A stretch of DNA of 64,000 nt from Gammaproteobacteria bacterium LSUCC0112 (lineage in GTDB: Bacteria; Pseudomonadota; Gammaproteobacteria; Pseudomonadales; Pseudohongiellaceae), in contig SPIB01000001.1 of the NCBI GenBank assembly GCA_004535785.1, forward strand, positions 1,011,637 to 1,075,636, given 5' to 3'. Positions within the stretch are counted from its first letter, which is position 1, and each line of letters opens with the position of its first letter. The translations under genes were made by a program, and so were the position numbers. Shown piece after piece: positions 45,000 to 54,995 of this stretch. Under the pieces are notes generated by a model. The model had not been told where the DNA came from. It searched no databases and was given only the letters and a program-made list of their open reading frames with translations.

Positions 45000-46031
45000 C
45001 TATCTGGCCTCGCCCTTCGCCTCTTGAGCCGCGTAATGTTCCTGCCAACGAGCGCCGGACAACGCGCCCACAATCGCATAATTGCCCTCATGGCAGGCGT
45101 ATTCGTAAATTCTGCTGTCTGCGGGTAAACGACGCATAGGCACCTCAGCCGTCCACGAACGACCAAACACCTCGGGTTCATTGATGGTGACCCGGTAGTT
45201 GATCTGCCCATCAGACTCCATGGAAAACCATTCGGTGCTGGTCATATTCCCGGTTGATCCCCGGAAACTCTGCTGTGGATGGATATTGCGGGTAGTCACC
45301 ACCAGCGTATCGCCTTCCCAATGACCCACTGAATCACCCATCCATTTGTGGATGGCCTCGTGCTGATGCATGTCATCCAGACGAATAATGCGAACATCAT
45401 TCACCATCTCTGCCATGATCATCACATAGTCGGTGGTCTGCACAATCCGATAATTGCTGTTGTAAGACATTGGCAACATGGGCGGACCTGCGGTTGACAA
45501 GACTGACAATAAACACCGCTCTCCTGCGGGTCGTAGCTCCGGACCATCAAATTCAGCAACACCCGGGCGCGCCAGCATCTGCGAGATAAAATCGCGATTG
45601 CGCCCGTTTTCAGCATAAGGAATACGCCCGTTTGGCGGATCAATCACCAGCGATGTGCGGTACTCACCGTGAATCTGCGCCACATACGCACTGGAGAAAA
45701 ACCAGTCTGCCTCCAGTCGTATGGGTTCGCCTTTGGGAGGCGGGCCACGATTGGGATCGAGTATTTCGTTCTGCGTGAGATCTGTCAGTCCCGCAGCCGA
45801 TCCGGGACGCCAGGCGGCGGCTTCCTCATCCGTCATTGCCTGACGGTCAGCAAACTGTGGCGGGCGCTCAACCGGAGTATCGGTTTCATTGGTCCACAAT
45901 CCCTGAAAGTCCGGGCGTCCGTCGGCAAGTCGAGGAATATCCGCGTAAAGCCCTGAACTGAACAATACGGCAAAAATCGCTGCCAGTGGTGACAGTGACG
46001 TAGAGCACCGTTTTTGGCGCAGATGACTCAT
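45000..46031 (-). CDS. Secreted hypothetical protein, paralogue A
   Basis: A 343-residue precursor with a signal peptide (hydrophobic core near 15-27, cleavage near 'GLYA'). It shares with the two genes at 49354 and 50252: N-terminal 'DGRPDFQGLWTNETDTPVERPPQF', 'GERCLLSVLS', 'GDSVGHWEGDTLVVTTRNI', and 'IYEYACHEGNYAIVG' at the C-end. I know the motif set from proteins of unknown function common in marine bacteria and Acidobacteria, but no activity has been set. It is convergent with the EamA gene (adjacent stops) and 67 bases downstream of dnaE2 on the same strand. Confidence 0.8.
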   Translation of the reverse strand: MSHLRQKRCSTSLSPLAAIFAVLFSSGLYADIPRLADGRPDFQGLWTNETDTPVERPPQFADRQAMTDEEAAAWRPGSAAGLTDLTQNEILDPNRGPPPKGEPIRLEADWFFSSAYVAQIHGEYRTSLVIDPPNGRIPYAENGRNRDFISQMLARPGVAEFDGPELRPAGERCLLSVLSTAGPPMLPMSYNSNYRIVQTTDYVMIMAEMVNDVRIIRLDDMHQHEAIHKWMGDSVGHWEGDTLVVTTRNIHPQQSFRGSTGNMTSTEWFSMESDGQINYRVTINEPEVFGRSWTAEVPMRRLPADSRIYEYACHEGNYAIVGALSGARWQEHYAAQEAKGEAR

Positions 46032-46098
46032 TTCTTTACAGCTCCCCGTCCTTTTTGCACAAGTTTACTCAACTTTTTGCCGAGTTTGCTGCTCAGGA

Positions 46099-49000
46099 TC
46101 AAGAAAAATCACGAGATTGCAGACTCATGCCCGCAAACCAATGGCTAAGGTCCACCAGAACAGTCGCAATCACATGTGTCACCCCGTCCGCTCGTTGCAA
46201 CTTTCCGGTGATACCCATCACAGACGCCTCATGTACCTGACGATAGTAATGCGCCAGCAAGGATGGCCAGACCACCACATTGATAAACCCGGTTTCATCC
46301 TCCAGTGTCAGGAAGGTCACCCCGGAAGCTGTTTGAGGACGCTGTCGACAGGTAATCAGACCGGCGACTTTGACCACGTCACCATCTGCCAACTGCTCAA
46401 GACGCTCAGCACTGGATACCCGATAATCCGTCAAATGCCTTCGCCATAACGCCAGAGGATGGCGACGCAGGCTCAGACCGGTATGGTTGTAATCCGCGAG
46501 AATATTTTGTGCCTCATCGGGCCTGGGCAACATAAATTCCGCTCCACTGCGATCCTGACCAAAATCATCCGATACGGCTGCAAACAAAGGGGGTACGATT
46601 TCCACTGCACTGGCATCCCAGAATGCCCGGTGACGGTCTGTTGCCAACGCACTCAGGGCGTCAGCTGCAGCGAGCGCATCACGATCACGTTGGTTCAGCC
46701 CGGCTCGGCGCACCAGATCAGCAACGCTCACAAACTCCGCCTGTTCACGGGCATTTAATAGCTGCTGCGCCGCCGTGGATGACAGCCCTTTAACAAGGCG
46801 CAAACCAAGACGTAATGCTTTATTTTCCAAGGTGCAATCCCATTGGCTGACGCGCACATCAACGGGCAACACTAACACGCCGTGCCGGCGCAGATCCTGA
46901 ACCAATTGGGCAGGTGCATAAAACCCCATGGGCTGGCTATTAATTAGCGCACACACAAACGCTGCCGGGTAATGGCATTTTAACCAGGCAGACACATAGG
47001 CCAGCAGCGCAAAACTGGCTGAGTGTGATTCCGGAAAACCATAGTCCCCAAAGCCTCGTATCTGCTGATAAATCTGACGGGCAAAACTCTCTGAGTAGCC
47101 TCGCGCGCGCATGCCACTGATCAACTTCTCTTCAAACGGCTCAAGGCCACCTTTACGTTTCCAGGCGGCCATGGCACGGCGCAACTGATCGGATTCTCCA
47201 CCGGAGAAACCTGCAGCGACCATCGCAATCTGCATCACCTGCTCCTGAAAAATGGGCACGCCCAAGGTGCGTTCCAACACACTGCGCACGCCCTCGCTGG
47301 GATACACAACAGGCTCTTTACCTTGACGTCGGGCCAGGTAGGGATGGACCATATCCCCTTGAATAGGGCCGGGTCTCACAATCGCTATTTGTATCACGAG
47401 ATCGTAATAATTCCGAGGCTTGAGTCTGGGCAGCATACTCATCTGCGCACGCGACTCAATCTGGAACACACCGACGGTATCTGCCCGACTGATCATCTCA
47501 TAAACCTGTGGATCCTCTGCGGGGACATCCTGCAGCTGCCAGGTTTTTCCCTGTCGCGGAGGCAGCAATGCAAGCGCCTTGCGCACCACAGTCAACATGC
47601 CTAGCGCCAGAATATCGACCTTCAACAAGCCCAGCGCTTCAAGGTCATCTTTTTCCCACTGAATAACAGTGCGATCGGCCATGGCTGCATTTTCGACCGG
47701 CACCAGTTCATGTAACGGCCCTTCACTGATGACAAATCCGCCCACATGTTGTGAGAGATGTCTCGGGAATCCACACAACTGTTCCACCAGATCAATCAGT
47801 TGTTGCAAGGCGCGGGATTCGAGGTCGGGCGACTCAATCTGCACTACTTTGCCGTCACTGTTCATGCGCAGACAACTGACACAGCGTTCTATCTGATCAT
47901 GGGTCAGACCCAGTGCTTTACCAACATCACGTATGGCACTGCGTCGACGATAACAAATGACCGTGGCTGCCAATGCAGCGCGTTGGCGTCCATATTTTTT
48001 GTACACGTACTGGATAACTTCCTCGCGCCGTTCATGCTCAAAATCCACGTCAATATCCGGCGGTTCATTACGCTCCTTTGATAAAAATCGCTCAAACAAT
48101 AATTGCATGCGGGCAGGATCAACGGCAGTAATGCCGAGACAGTAACACACCGCCGAATTTGCCGCGGAACCGCGCCCCTGGCAGAAAATGCCCTGACTAC
48201 GCGCGAAGACCACAATATCGTGCACCGTCAGAAAAAAATGTTCATAAGCCAATTCACTGATCAGTTTAAGCTCTTTGTTTACCAGTTGCTGCACGGACTC
48301 AGGCGCACCCTCAGGCCATCGCTGCTGCATGCCTTCGAGAGTGAGCTTGCGCAACCAACTGGTCGACGTATAGGAATGCGGCACAAGTTCACGTGGATAC
48401 TCATATCGCAGCTCATCGAGTGAGAACTGGCACTGGGCAGCTATGCTGAGCGTTTGATCAAGCCATTGCGCCGGGAAAATTCGTGCAAGCATACGCCGGC
48501 TGCGCAAATACTGCTGTCCGTTGGCTGGCAGATCAAAGCCCAGATCCGCTATTGCCTTGCCCAGACGAATAGCCGTGACGGTATCGCGCAGCGCACGACG
48601 CTGCGGCATGTGCATCTGCACACCCCCTGCGGCACATACAGGCACACCCGTACGCTCTGATAAACGCTGAAGTGCGACTTTTTTAGTGTCATCGCCCGTC
48701 AGAAGAAATAGTTCAGCGGCTATCCACAAACGTTTTGTAAACACAGCATTCAATTGCTGCAGGGTTTGTAGTGATTGCTGTTCAAATGTATTGAAGTTCT
48801 CTACGTGCTGCGAAGGCACCCACAAAACCAGCACATCACTCAACTCGGCCTCAAGCAATTGATGCAGATCCAGATGGTATTCACCTTTCACGGCCTGGCG
48901 GCGACTCTCGGTGATCACTGCACAGATTTGCCCATAACCTCGTCGATTGCGTGCCAGCAACACCAATTGCACTTGTTGTGCACTGGTGAACTCACTGCCA

Positions 49001-49242
49001 ATGATAAGCGTGAAGTCACGAGCCCGCTCCCCGGCCGCTCTAATTGCCATGTGGGCACGGACAACACCGGCCATGGAGCACTCATCGGTGATAGCCAATC
49101 CGCGATAGCCCAACACAATGGCACGCTCAACCAGCTCTTCTGGAAAAGAGGCGGCGCGCAGAAAACTGAAATTGCTCAGACAATGCAGCTCTGCATAAGC
49201 GGGTGGCGCTTGCAGACAGGAATCCGTGTTATTAACAGACAT
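46099..49242 (-). CDS. dnaE2: Error-prone DNA polymerase DnaE2 (ImuC)
   Basis: C-family polymerase of 1047 residues, used with ImuA-ImuB for translesion synthesis. The N-terminal PHP domain begins 'AELHCLSNFSFLRAASFPEEL'. The catalytic pair is in 'PPDIDVDFEHERREEVIQYV' near residues 400-420, and the shorter C-terminus with the OB fold distinguishes DnaE2 from the replicative DnaE1. A LexA box lies 20 bases upstream of ATG 49242; GTG 49263 lies inside the box and is rejected as start. The usual imuA-imuB-dnaE2 operon is split here. Confidence 0.93.
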   Translation of the reverse strand: MSVNNTDSCLQAPPAYAELHCLSNFSFLRAASFPEELVERAIVLGYRGLAITDECSMAGVVRAHMAIRAAGERARDFTLIIGSEFTSAQQVQLVLLARNRRGYGQICAVITESRRQAVKGEYHLDLHQLLEAELSDVLVLWVPSQHVENFNTFEQQSLQTLQQLNAVFTKRLWIAAELFLLTGDDTKKVALQRLSERTGVPVCAAGGVQMHMPQRRALRDTVTAIRLGKAIADLGFDLPANGQQYLRSRRMLARIFPAQWLDQTLSIAAQCQFSLDELRYEYPRELVPHSYTSTSWLRKLTLEGMQQRWPEGAPESVQQLVNKELKLISELAYEHFFLTVHDIVVFARSQGIFCQGRGSAANSAVCYCLGITAVDPARMQLLFERFLSKERNEPPDIDVDFEHERREEVIQYVYKKYGRQRAALAATVICYRRRSAIRDVGKALGLTHDQIERCVSCLRMNSDGKVVQIESPDLESRALQQLIDLVEQLCGFPRHLSQHVGGFVISEGPLHELVPVENAAMADRTVIQWEKDDLEALGLLKVDILALGMLTVVRKALALLPPRQGKTWQLQDVPAEDPQVYEMISRADTVGVFQIESRAQMSMLPRLKPRNYYDLVIQIAIVRPGPIQGDMVHPYLARRQGKEPVVYPSEGVRSVLERTLGVPIFQEQVMQIAMVAAGFSGGESDQLRRAMAAWKRKGGLEPFEEKLISGMRARGYSESFARQIYQQIRGFGDYGFPESHSASFALLAYVSAWLKCHYPAAFVCALINSQPMGFYAPAQLVQDLRRHGVLVLPVDVRVSQWDCTLENKALRLGLRLVKGLSSTAAQQLLNAREQAEFVSVADLVRRAGLNQRDRDALAAADALSALATDRHRAFWDASAVEIVPPLFAAVSDDFGQDRSGAEFMLPRPDEAQNILADYNHTGLSLRRHPLALWRRHLTDYRVSSAERLEQLADGDVVKVAGLITCRQRPQTASGVTFLTLEDETGFINVVVWPSLLAHYYRQVHEASVMGITGKLQRADGVTHVIATVLVDLSHWFAGMSLQSRDFS

Positions 49243-49262
49243 AAAAAAGCACCAGAAAAACA

Positions 49263-49278
49263 CTGTTTATTTATACAG
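49263..49278. promoter_or_regulatory. LexA box upstream of dnaE2
   Basis: CTGTTTATTTATACAG is a perfect CTG-N10-CAG SOS box with an AT-rich centre. It ends 20 bases before the dnaE2 ATG, the same distance as the imuA box, so both transcripts should respond to DNA damage together. Confidence 0.9.
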
Positions 49279-49353
49279 TATCATACTGGTGCTTAAAAGC
49301 CCGGATTTAACACCGGACGATATTTATTTGATGGCGATTAATGTCATCGCAGA

Positions 49354-50220
49354 TCAATAAATAGGCGTCACGCCATCACCAATCGGGCTGCCCGGTGCGC
49401 GCAGATGGCCGTACATCAGCTCTTCCACAAACTCCACACACTTGAACTCCAACAGCTTGGTCTCATCGTGATTGCGGTAGATGTGCATGCTGATGGTCCA
49501 GGGGCGTTCATAGACGTTTGGATCATTGATGGTCGCTGAGTACTGGATAGTATTGCGATCCAGCATGGTATAACGCTCTTGCACGTGCATATCCCAGCCA
49601 CTGTGATAATTGCCAGAGCGGTCAAACCAGGTATCCGGCATCTGGCCCATCACGTCGATAACCAGGGTGTCACCATCCCACGAACCGACATTGGTGCCCA
49701 TCCAGGTATCAACCTGAGGCTCCATATCAGGCTTGTTCATGTGAACTATGCGATCCGCACCGGCAAACTGATACGAAATCAGTGTGGCATCCGGTGCCTG
49801 GAAAATCTGGAACGGGTAGGGCATATACGTGGCGCGAGGAACACCCGGCAGCTTGCACTGGGTGGTCGGATCCAGTTTCAGCCAATCGCGCTTGTTTTCT
49901 TCCTGCTTTGCGCGCATGCCTTCCTTGTAAGGCAGCGTGCCACCTTCAACCACACCCATTCCCGGTGGGAAAGCAAGGTGAGCGCCAGCTTGCAGGGCAA
50001 GCAAGGGGCCGTGACGCGCTTCATGCGGCTCGAGATCCCAGTTAGCGGTATTCATGGTCTGCCAGATGCCACTGAAATTGGGCTTTCCGTCCGGAGTGCG
50101 TGGAATATCACTGGATGATGTATTTTGAGCCTGCACAGGCGCATCCTGAACCATCCAGAACGCGCTGACAGCCGCAGCGGTCACTGCCACTGCAAAAAAT
50201 GTCTTTAATTGTGTTTTCAT
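49354..50220 (-). CDS. Secreted hypothetical protein, paralogue B
   Basis: A 288-residue precursor with signal peptide ending 'APVQAQ' near residue 32. It shares with paralogues A and C 'IPRTPDGKPNFSGIWQT', 'NVGSWDGDTLVIDVMG' and the strand series after it, but is shorter and lacks the 'YEYACHEGNY' end, having 'LEFKCVEFVEELM' instead. 'TTQCKLPGVPRATYMPYPFQI' is its own middle segment. No catalytic motif recognised. It lies 31 bases downstream of paralogue C, so B and C form one transcript. Confidence 0.78.
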   Translation of the reverse strand: MKTQLKTFFAVAVTAAAVSAFWMVQDAPVQAQNTSSSDIPRTPDGKPNFSGIWQTMNTANWDLEPHEARHGPLLALQAGAHLAFPPGMGVVEGGTLPYKEGMRAKQEENKRDWLKLDPTTQCKLPGVPRATYMPYPFQIFQAPDATLISYQFAGADRIVHMNKPDMEPQVDTWMGTNVGSWDGDTLVIDVMGQMPDTWFDRSGNYHSGWDMHVQERYTMLDRNTIQYSATINDPNVYERPWTISMHIYRNHDETKLLEFKCVEFVEELMYGHLRAPGSPIGDGVTPIY

Positions 50221-50251
50221 GAACTAACAGATCCCTGATGAGGTTAATCGT

Positions 50252-51292
50252 TTACTGCGGCTGAATGGCGCGGTTGTTTTCATAATCCCAGGTGCCGTCT
50301 TCAACACGCTGACCCTGAAGAATATTGACCATGCCATAATTGCCTTCGTGGCAGGCATATTCAAATATTTCATCTTCGGTCTGGAACATGGCAACAACGG
50401 CAGTCAGTTTGTCTGTGTAGGCCTTGGGATCAATCACGGTGAACTCATAGTCCACAACCTTGTCACCACGACGGGTGAATCGTTCGATCAAGGTTTTGTC
50501 CGAGCTGACACCCACACCGCGAAAGGTCTGACTCTTGTAGTTGAAGTTTTTGGTTTCAACAACCAGTGTGTCACCTTCCCAATGGCCGATGGAATCACCG
50601 GTCCATTGTGTAATGTTCTCCGGAATGTGCTCGTCAGTATTCAGACGCACAATACGTGCTTCGTGAATCATTTCGTTAAAAATTACAAAATGATCTTCCG
50701 TCTGGAACAACTGAACGTTGTTGTTGTACATGCTGGGCATAAACGGCGGAACTGAGTTAAAACCCAGCAGACAACGCTCGGAAATACCACGATCTTCCGG
50801 GCCGTCTTTTGCAATACCACCCACTGCCACACGAACCGGACGGGTGCCGTTGTAATCCGGGCCAAGACCACCAAACGCGATTGGTGCACCCTCTACCCGC
50901 GAAGGCATACGGCCGTTTTCAGGGTAAATCAGCATGGATGTGCGAAGATTAAGATCAATAGGCAGACCTTCAATCCAGAACTGGTTGTAACCACCCACAC
51001 CACCTTGCGAGGAATTGCCATCACTCGCGGCAGCGGCTTCTGCTTCACGCTGGTCACGGGCAATCACTTCTTCCGGTGTGTAATACTGACGGTCGCCATA
51101 TTCGCGAGGACGTTCCAGCGGAGTATTTGAACTGAAATTGAACACACCACGCAAATCCGGAGTACCCCACTCTGTGCGCGGCGCCTTGTAGCCAGGATCA
51201 GTTTGAGCCATTGTGCTGTTCACAGCGCTGAGCGCAAATGAACCGGCAACGGCTGCAGCGATGGCTGCTGATAAGAAGGTCTGTTTTTTCAC
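50252..51292 (-). CDS. Secreted hypothetical protein, paralogue C
   Basis: A 346-residue precursor with signal peptide (cleavage near 'STMAQ' about residue 30). 'APRTEWGTPDLRGVFNFSSNTPLERPREYGDR' at the N-end, 'ERCLLGFNSVPPFMPSMYNNNVQLFQ', 'GDSIGHWEGDTLVVETKNFN' and 'IFEYACHEGNYGMVNIL' are shared with paralogue A; the two are the closest pair. It leads the C-B transcript; the 205-base gap upstream holds its promoter. Function unknown. Confidence 0.8.
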   Translation of the reverse strand: MKKQTFLSAAIAAAVAGSFALSAVNSTMAQTDPGYKAPRTEWGTPDLRGVFNFSSNTPLERPREYGDRQYYTPEEVIARDQREAEAAAASDGNSSQGGVGGYNQFWIEGLPIDLNLRTSMLIYPENGRMPSRVEGAPIAFGGLGPDYNGTRPVRVAVGGIAKDGPEDRGISERCLLGFNSVPPFMPSMYNNNVQLFQTEDHFVIFNEMIHEARIVRLNTDEHIPENITQWTGDSIGHWEGDTLVVETKNFNYKSQTFRGVGVSSDKTLIERFTRRGDKVVDYEFTVIDPKAYTDKLTAVVAMFQTEDEIFEYACHEGNYGMVNILQGQRVEDGTWDYENNRAIQPQ

Positions 51293-51497
51293 GTTAGTCT
51301 CCTCGGAGAACTTGAATAGTCACTGGATGTCTGTTTCGACGCGGCTATGGTTACAAAATAACTGGTGGGAATAATACTCCCTACCCTCATAAGTGCGGGC
51401 TTAGCAGGTTAATGCAGGGTTTGTTATTATTCAAGCCTACACATCTCTTATCCCGATATTAAGAGAGTTTTGGGCGTTAGTTTGCCCGGGAGCTGAC

Positions 51498-52496
51498 ATG
51501 ATTGCTTATTCAATGCTGGATCTTGCGCCGATTGTTCAGGGCAGCAGCGCACGGCAGGCTTTACTGAATGCGCGAAGCCTGGCGCAGGAAGCCGAACGAC
51601 TGGGGTATCAACGCTTCTGGTTGGCTGAACATCACAATATGACCGGTATCGCCAGTGCTGCCACTGCCGTTGTGATCGGGTTTGTGGCTGAAGGCACACA
51701 AACTATCCGCGTAGGATCTGGCGGCATTATGCTACCCAATCATGCACCGCTGATGGTAGCAGAACAGTTTGGTACCTTGGCATCGTTATACCCCGGGCGC
51801 ATCGATCTGGGCCTGGGACGCGCACCGGGAACAGATTCCCAAACCATGCAGGCGCTACGCCGTTATAAAGACAGTGTCGACCAGTTTCCGCGGGATGTGC
51901 AGGAACTGCAGTATTATTTCAGAGCCGCCCAGCCCGGCCAGGCTGTTCGGGCGGTACCCGGTGAAGGTCTTGAAGTACCGTTATGGCTGCTGGGCTCAAG
52001 CCTATTCAGTGCACAATTGGCAGCAGCCATGGGCCTGCCTTTCGCCTTTGCAGCACACTTTGCCCCAGACCACCTTGCGCAGGCGCTGGATTTGTATCGC
52101 AGTCGCTTTCGCCCGTCAGAACAGCTGTCAGCACCTTACTGCATGGCAGCCATCCCTCTCTATGCGGCCGATACAGAGCAAGAAGCCCGCTTGTTGATGA
52201 GCTCAGTTCAACAACAATTTATTGCCTTGCGACGGGGCACCCCCGGCCCGCTGAAGCCGCCCTTGGCAGACATTGACAAGCACTATTCCCAAGGGGAATT
52301 GGGTGCTGCGGCCTATGCATTGCGAGAAGCCGTCATCGGCAACCCGGAGCAAGTGCAAGAGGGTATTCGTGCCTTTATCCAACGCACGGGTGTGAATGAA
52401 ATCATGTTCAGTTCACATATCTTCGAACATGAAAAACGTCTGCGCAGCATTCAAATCGCTGCGCAAGCCTGTGGTGTGTTGCGCAAAGCGGCCTGA
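51498..52496 (+). CDS. Luciferase-like flavin-dependent monooxygenase
   Basis: A 332-residue LLM-class oxidoreductase. '[23 protein letters not shown]' near residues 39-61 and '[40 protein letters not shown]' near 75-115 are the family signature for the barrel and flavin site, closest to E. coli YhbW. It uses reduced FMN and oxygen on an unknown substrate. It is convergent with ovoA and divergent from paralogue C, standing alone. Confidence 0.88.
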   Translation: MIAYSMLDLAPIVQGSSARQALLNARSLAQEAERLGYQRFWLAEHHNMTGIASAATAVVIGFVAEGTQTIRVGSGGIMLPNHAPLMVAEQFGTLASLYPGRIDLGLGRAPGTDSQTMQALRRYKDSVDQFPRDVQELQYYFRAAQPGQAVRAVPGEGLEVPLWLLGSSLFSAQLAAAMGLPFAFAAHFAPDHLAQALDLYRSRFRPSEQLSAPYCMAAIPLYAADTEQEARLLMSSVQQQFIALRRGTPGPLKPPLADIDKHYSQGELGAAAYALREAVIGNPEQVQEGIRAFIQRTGVNEIMFSSHIFEHEKRLRSIQIAAQACGVLRKAA

Positions 52497-52507
52497 TAGC
52501 AGGCCGC
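52488..52507. terminator. Hairpin between the convergent LLM and ovoA genes
   Basis: GCGGCCTG and CAGGCCGC pair perfectly over 8 bp with a 4-base loop that holds the LLM stop codon region. The downstream T content is low on both strands, so it is only a probable bidirectional terminator. Confidence 0.4.
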
Positions 52508-52524
52508 ACGTATTGATGCTTACG

Positions 52525-54891
52525 CTAAAAAAGACGTCGCCAGACAGACACCTGACTGACGACGTATTCATACTTACGTCGATGCTCGCGAATCATAAAC
52601 GGCAGATCCTGTTGATGGACGAGCTCGAAGCCGGGCAACAAGGCTGCCAGCTGCGCCAGTGTGGCATCACTGTCGGCACCATCCAGAAAATGCCCACGTG
52701 GCGTGTATTGCTCCATCCAACTGTTGGGTGACGCCAATACCAGCACACCGTTTTGTTTCAGCACTGATCCAGCCCCGGTAAATTGCCTCAGGCAGGCCGC
52801 CGGATCTGGCAGACGACACATCAGATTGCTCAGCAACACCGCATCAAACTGCGCCGCTTCATCAAGACCTGACTCGCTCAAGGCTCCCGCATCACCCTGC
52901 ACAAACACTACGCGCTCGCGATCAATATCGGTCGCCACACGGGCCATCAACGTTGTTGTGTGACGCCCGGTCTCCAGTCGCTCATAGGGCATGCTCCCCT
53001 GGGTCTTCATCAGCAGGGCGGCTCGTATAAATGCCTCGCTGTAATCCAGCCCGGTCACTTTTTCAAAGTGCCGAGCCAATTCAAAACTGGCACGTCCTGT
53101 TGCACAGCCAAGGTCAAGCACATGACCAAAGGTGGGCGCATAGTGTTTGATCAGATCTGCCATGGTTTCCATAAACGGCAGCGTCTGCGGGTGCCCTGCG
53201 TTACCCGTGATAGCAGCATCGCGTTGCTCGTCAGCTGAGCCATAATGAAAGAGCATGTACTGATTCAACAACGCATCACTTTCGTAGCGTTTACTGCCCT
53301 CCAAGAGACTGTTTTTATCACCTTGCGCCAGCCGGAAACCCGCATGCTGGAAAAAGTGTGGCCGGAAGTGAAAGCGGGCAAACACGCTGGCCTCATCACC
53401 TGTACTGATAAACGAACCACCCAGAATCATCTGGTGCTGATTGTCAAAACAGGGCGTGCTGAAATCCACGTAATAGGGATGAATTGCAAAATCAGGCAGA
53501 GGATGAAACGCATCTTCACACCATTGCCAGACGTTCCCGAATACATCGTTAAAACCTTTGGCATTTTCTAAAAATTGCGTCACCGGGCCTTCACTGCCCA
53601 ACATCAGATTGTGATTGATGCGGACGTGTCGCCCGCCGGCAGGGTTCATGACCGGGTCATTCAACAGCGGCAACTCATGATCCTGCTGCCCGTTAACCAG
53701 CGCCTGCTGCGCAGCGTCGCGCATCGCCATGTGTTCCTTTTCCTGCAGCAAACGGTAAGGCGTGTTGACACCGTCACGCGCAGAACGCCAGGCGCAATAG
53801 GCTTTTGCCTCATAAAAATTAGCCACGACCGGCCAGTCCCACTGCATGGGTTGTACGTTAAAGGTTGTGCGAAGTTTATATTGATGAGAACCCACCGGGC
53901 CGTCCTGTACCCAGAAAGAAGGCCAGCGGGTGTTGCGGAAACGTCGCCATGCCCAACCCTGCTCCGACCAATATTTTTCCTCAAGATAGGCACCTGAGCT
54001 GACAAACTCGTAGAACTCACCATTACTGATCAGGCGTTTGGAGGCCTTGAAAGTGCTGACCTGGCGATGGTCACGACCATACTCATTGTCCCAGCCAAAG
54101 GTTGGCCACTGTGCTGGTTTGCCCAGGCTCACACTGGAGCCGAGCACCTCAATCATGGGGTTGTCCGCGGGGTAATCGATACCGGGCTGCGGACGCACAA
54201 ACCGATCTGACAGGCGTGATTGCACAAGCGGCATGGGTGGCCATTGCCGGGGTTGATGTAGATATTTAAGCGGCAATTCACGCATCAGCACACTGGAGGT
54301 TTCCAGATGGATGCGCTCATGTTCAAAACACATCACCAATGCCCAACCCGGAGAGTCCATGGTGATGGGTTTGTCAAACTCTGGATGTGTGCTGATAACG
54401 TCACGTACAAGCGCGTAGACCTGATTCCGATAGGCTTTGACCTCAGTTACCGCTGGCCAGATATCCTGCTCACCTTCGTGCAGATCATCCCAGCTCATTT
54501 CGTCGACACCGGTTTCAAACAAGATCTCAAAATGAGGATTCAGTGGGCGGTCAATCAATCCTGCCACCAGCAGTTTGTTCACATAAAAGGTGACCGGATG
54601 CGCATAATAAAAAATAAACGGATGTCGGGTCTTATGGTATGGCCGAACATAATAGGCTTCATCATTGATCAGTGCAGAAAACAAGGTTTCGGTCAAACGC
54701 CAGGTGTTTTCAAAGTAAGACAGCAATGCTGCGCGGCCTGCGCGGATATCCAGCATGGGCAAGCTGAACAGGCGTCTGTCTGGCCAATCAGGCTCTTGTT
54801 GCGGACCCACTACCATCAGCTCATGGTCTGTGACATCGTTGGAAGCGATTTTTGCAGCGGGAGGCAGCTGCGCGCGTGTAGTTTGATTCAT
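52525..54891 (-). CDS. ovoA: 5-histidylcysteine sulfoxide synthase / methyltransferase OvoA
   Basis: Iron enzyme of 788 residues that joins cysteine to histidine and methylates the product for ovothiol A. An N-terminal DinB-like helical domain holds the metal motif HERIHLE (HxxxHxE) near residues 196-202, with another His in 'YHKTRHPF'. The middle is a FGE-sulfatase-like domain ending 'GNVWQWCEDAFHP' near 470 and 'LGGSFIS'. The C-terminal 230 residues are a class I methyltransferase with 'GHVLDLGCATGRASFELARHF' near 600-620. This full three-part layout is diagnostic of OvoA. ATG 54891 is the start; the longer reading from 54966 is rejected. No OvoB-type lyase is certain. Confidence 0.94.
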   Translation of the reverse strand: MNQTTRAQLPPAAKIASNDVTDHELMVVGPQQEPDWPDRRLFSLPMLDIRAGRAALLSYFENTWRLTETLFSALINDEAYYVRPYHKTRHPFIFYYAHPVTFYVNKLLVAGLIDRPLNPHFEILFETGVDEMSWDDLHEGEQDIWPAVTEVKAYRNQVYALVRDVISTHPEFDKPITMDSPGWALVMCFEHERIHLETSSVLMRELPLKYLHQPRQWPPMPLVQSRLSDRFVRPQPGIDYPADNPMIEVLGSSVSLGKPAQWPTFGWDNEYGRDHRQVSTFKASKRLISNGEFYEFVSSGAYLEEKYWSEQGWAWRRFRNTRWPSFWVQDGPVGSHQYKLRTTFNVQPMQWDWPVVANFYEAKAYCAWRSARDGVNTPYRLLQEKEHMAMRDAAQQALVNGQQDHELPLLNDPVMNPAGGRHVRINHNLMLGSEGPVTQFLENAKGFNDVFGNVWQWCEDAFHPLPDFAIHPYYVDFSTPCFDNQHQMILGGSFISTGDEASVFARFHFRPHFFQHAGFRLAQGDKNSLLEGSKRYESDALLNQYMLFHYGSADEQRDAAITGNAGHPQTLPFMETMADLIKHYAPTFGHVLDLGCATGRASFELARHFEKVTGLDYSEAFIRAALLMKTQGSMPYERLETGRHTTTLMARVATDIDRERVVFVQGDAGALSESGLDEAAQFDAVLLSNLMCRLPDPAACLRQFTGAGSVLKQNGVLVLASPNSWMEQYTPRGHFLDGADSDATLAQLAALLPGFELVHQQDLPFMIREHRRKYEYVVSQVSVWRRLF

Positions 54892-54995
54892 GCGTAATTC
54901 CTGAGCAGTCGTGTAAAATCCGGGATCCCGGCATCGGATCCCTGCCGTCGGCATCACCTTTGGCATTTGGTAAAAATAGAAAAGAGGATATTCAT

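Noticed and set aside
49243-49263. GTG 49263 as the dnaE2 start
   Set aside because: It lies inside the LexA box and would place the operator in the coding sequence; ATG 49242 fits the family N-terminus.
54892-54966. A longer ovoA start at 54966
   Set aside because: The extra residues show no similarity to the OvoA N-terminus, and the region is needed as the promoter between ovoA and the divergent aminotransferase gene.
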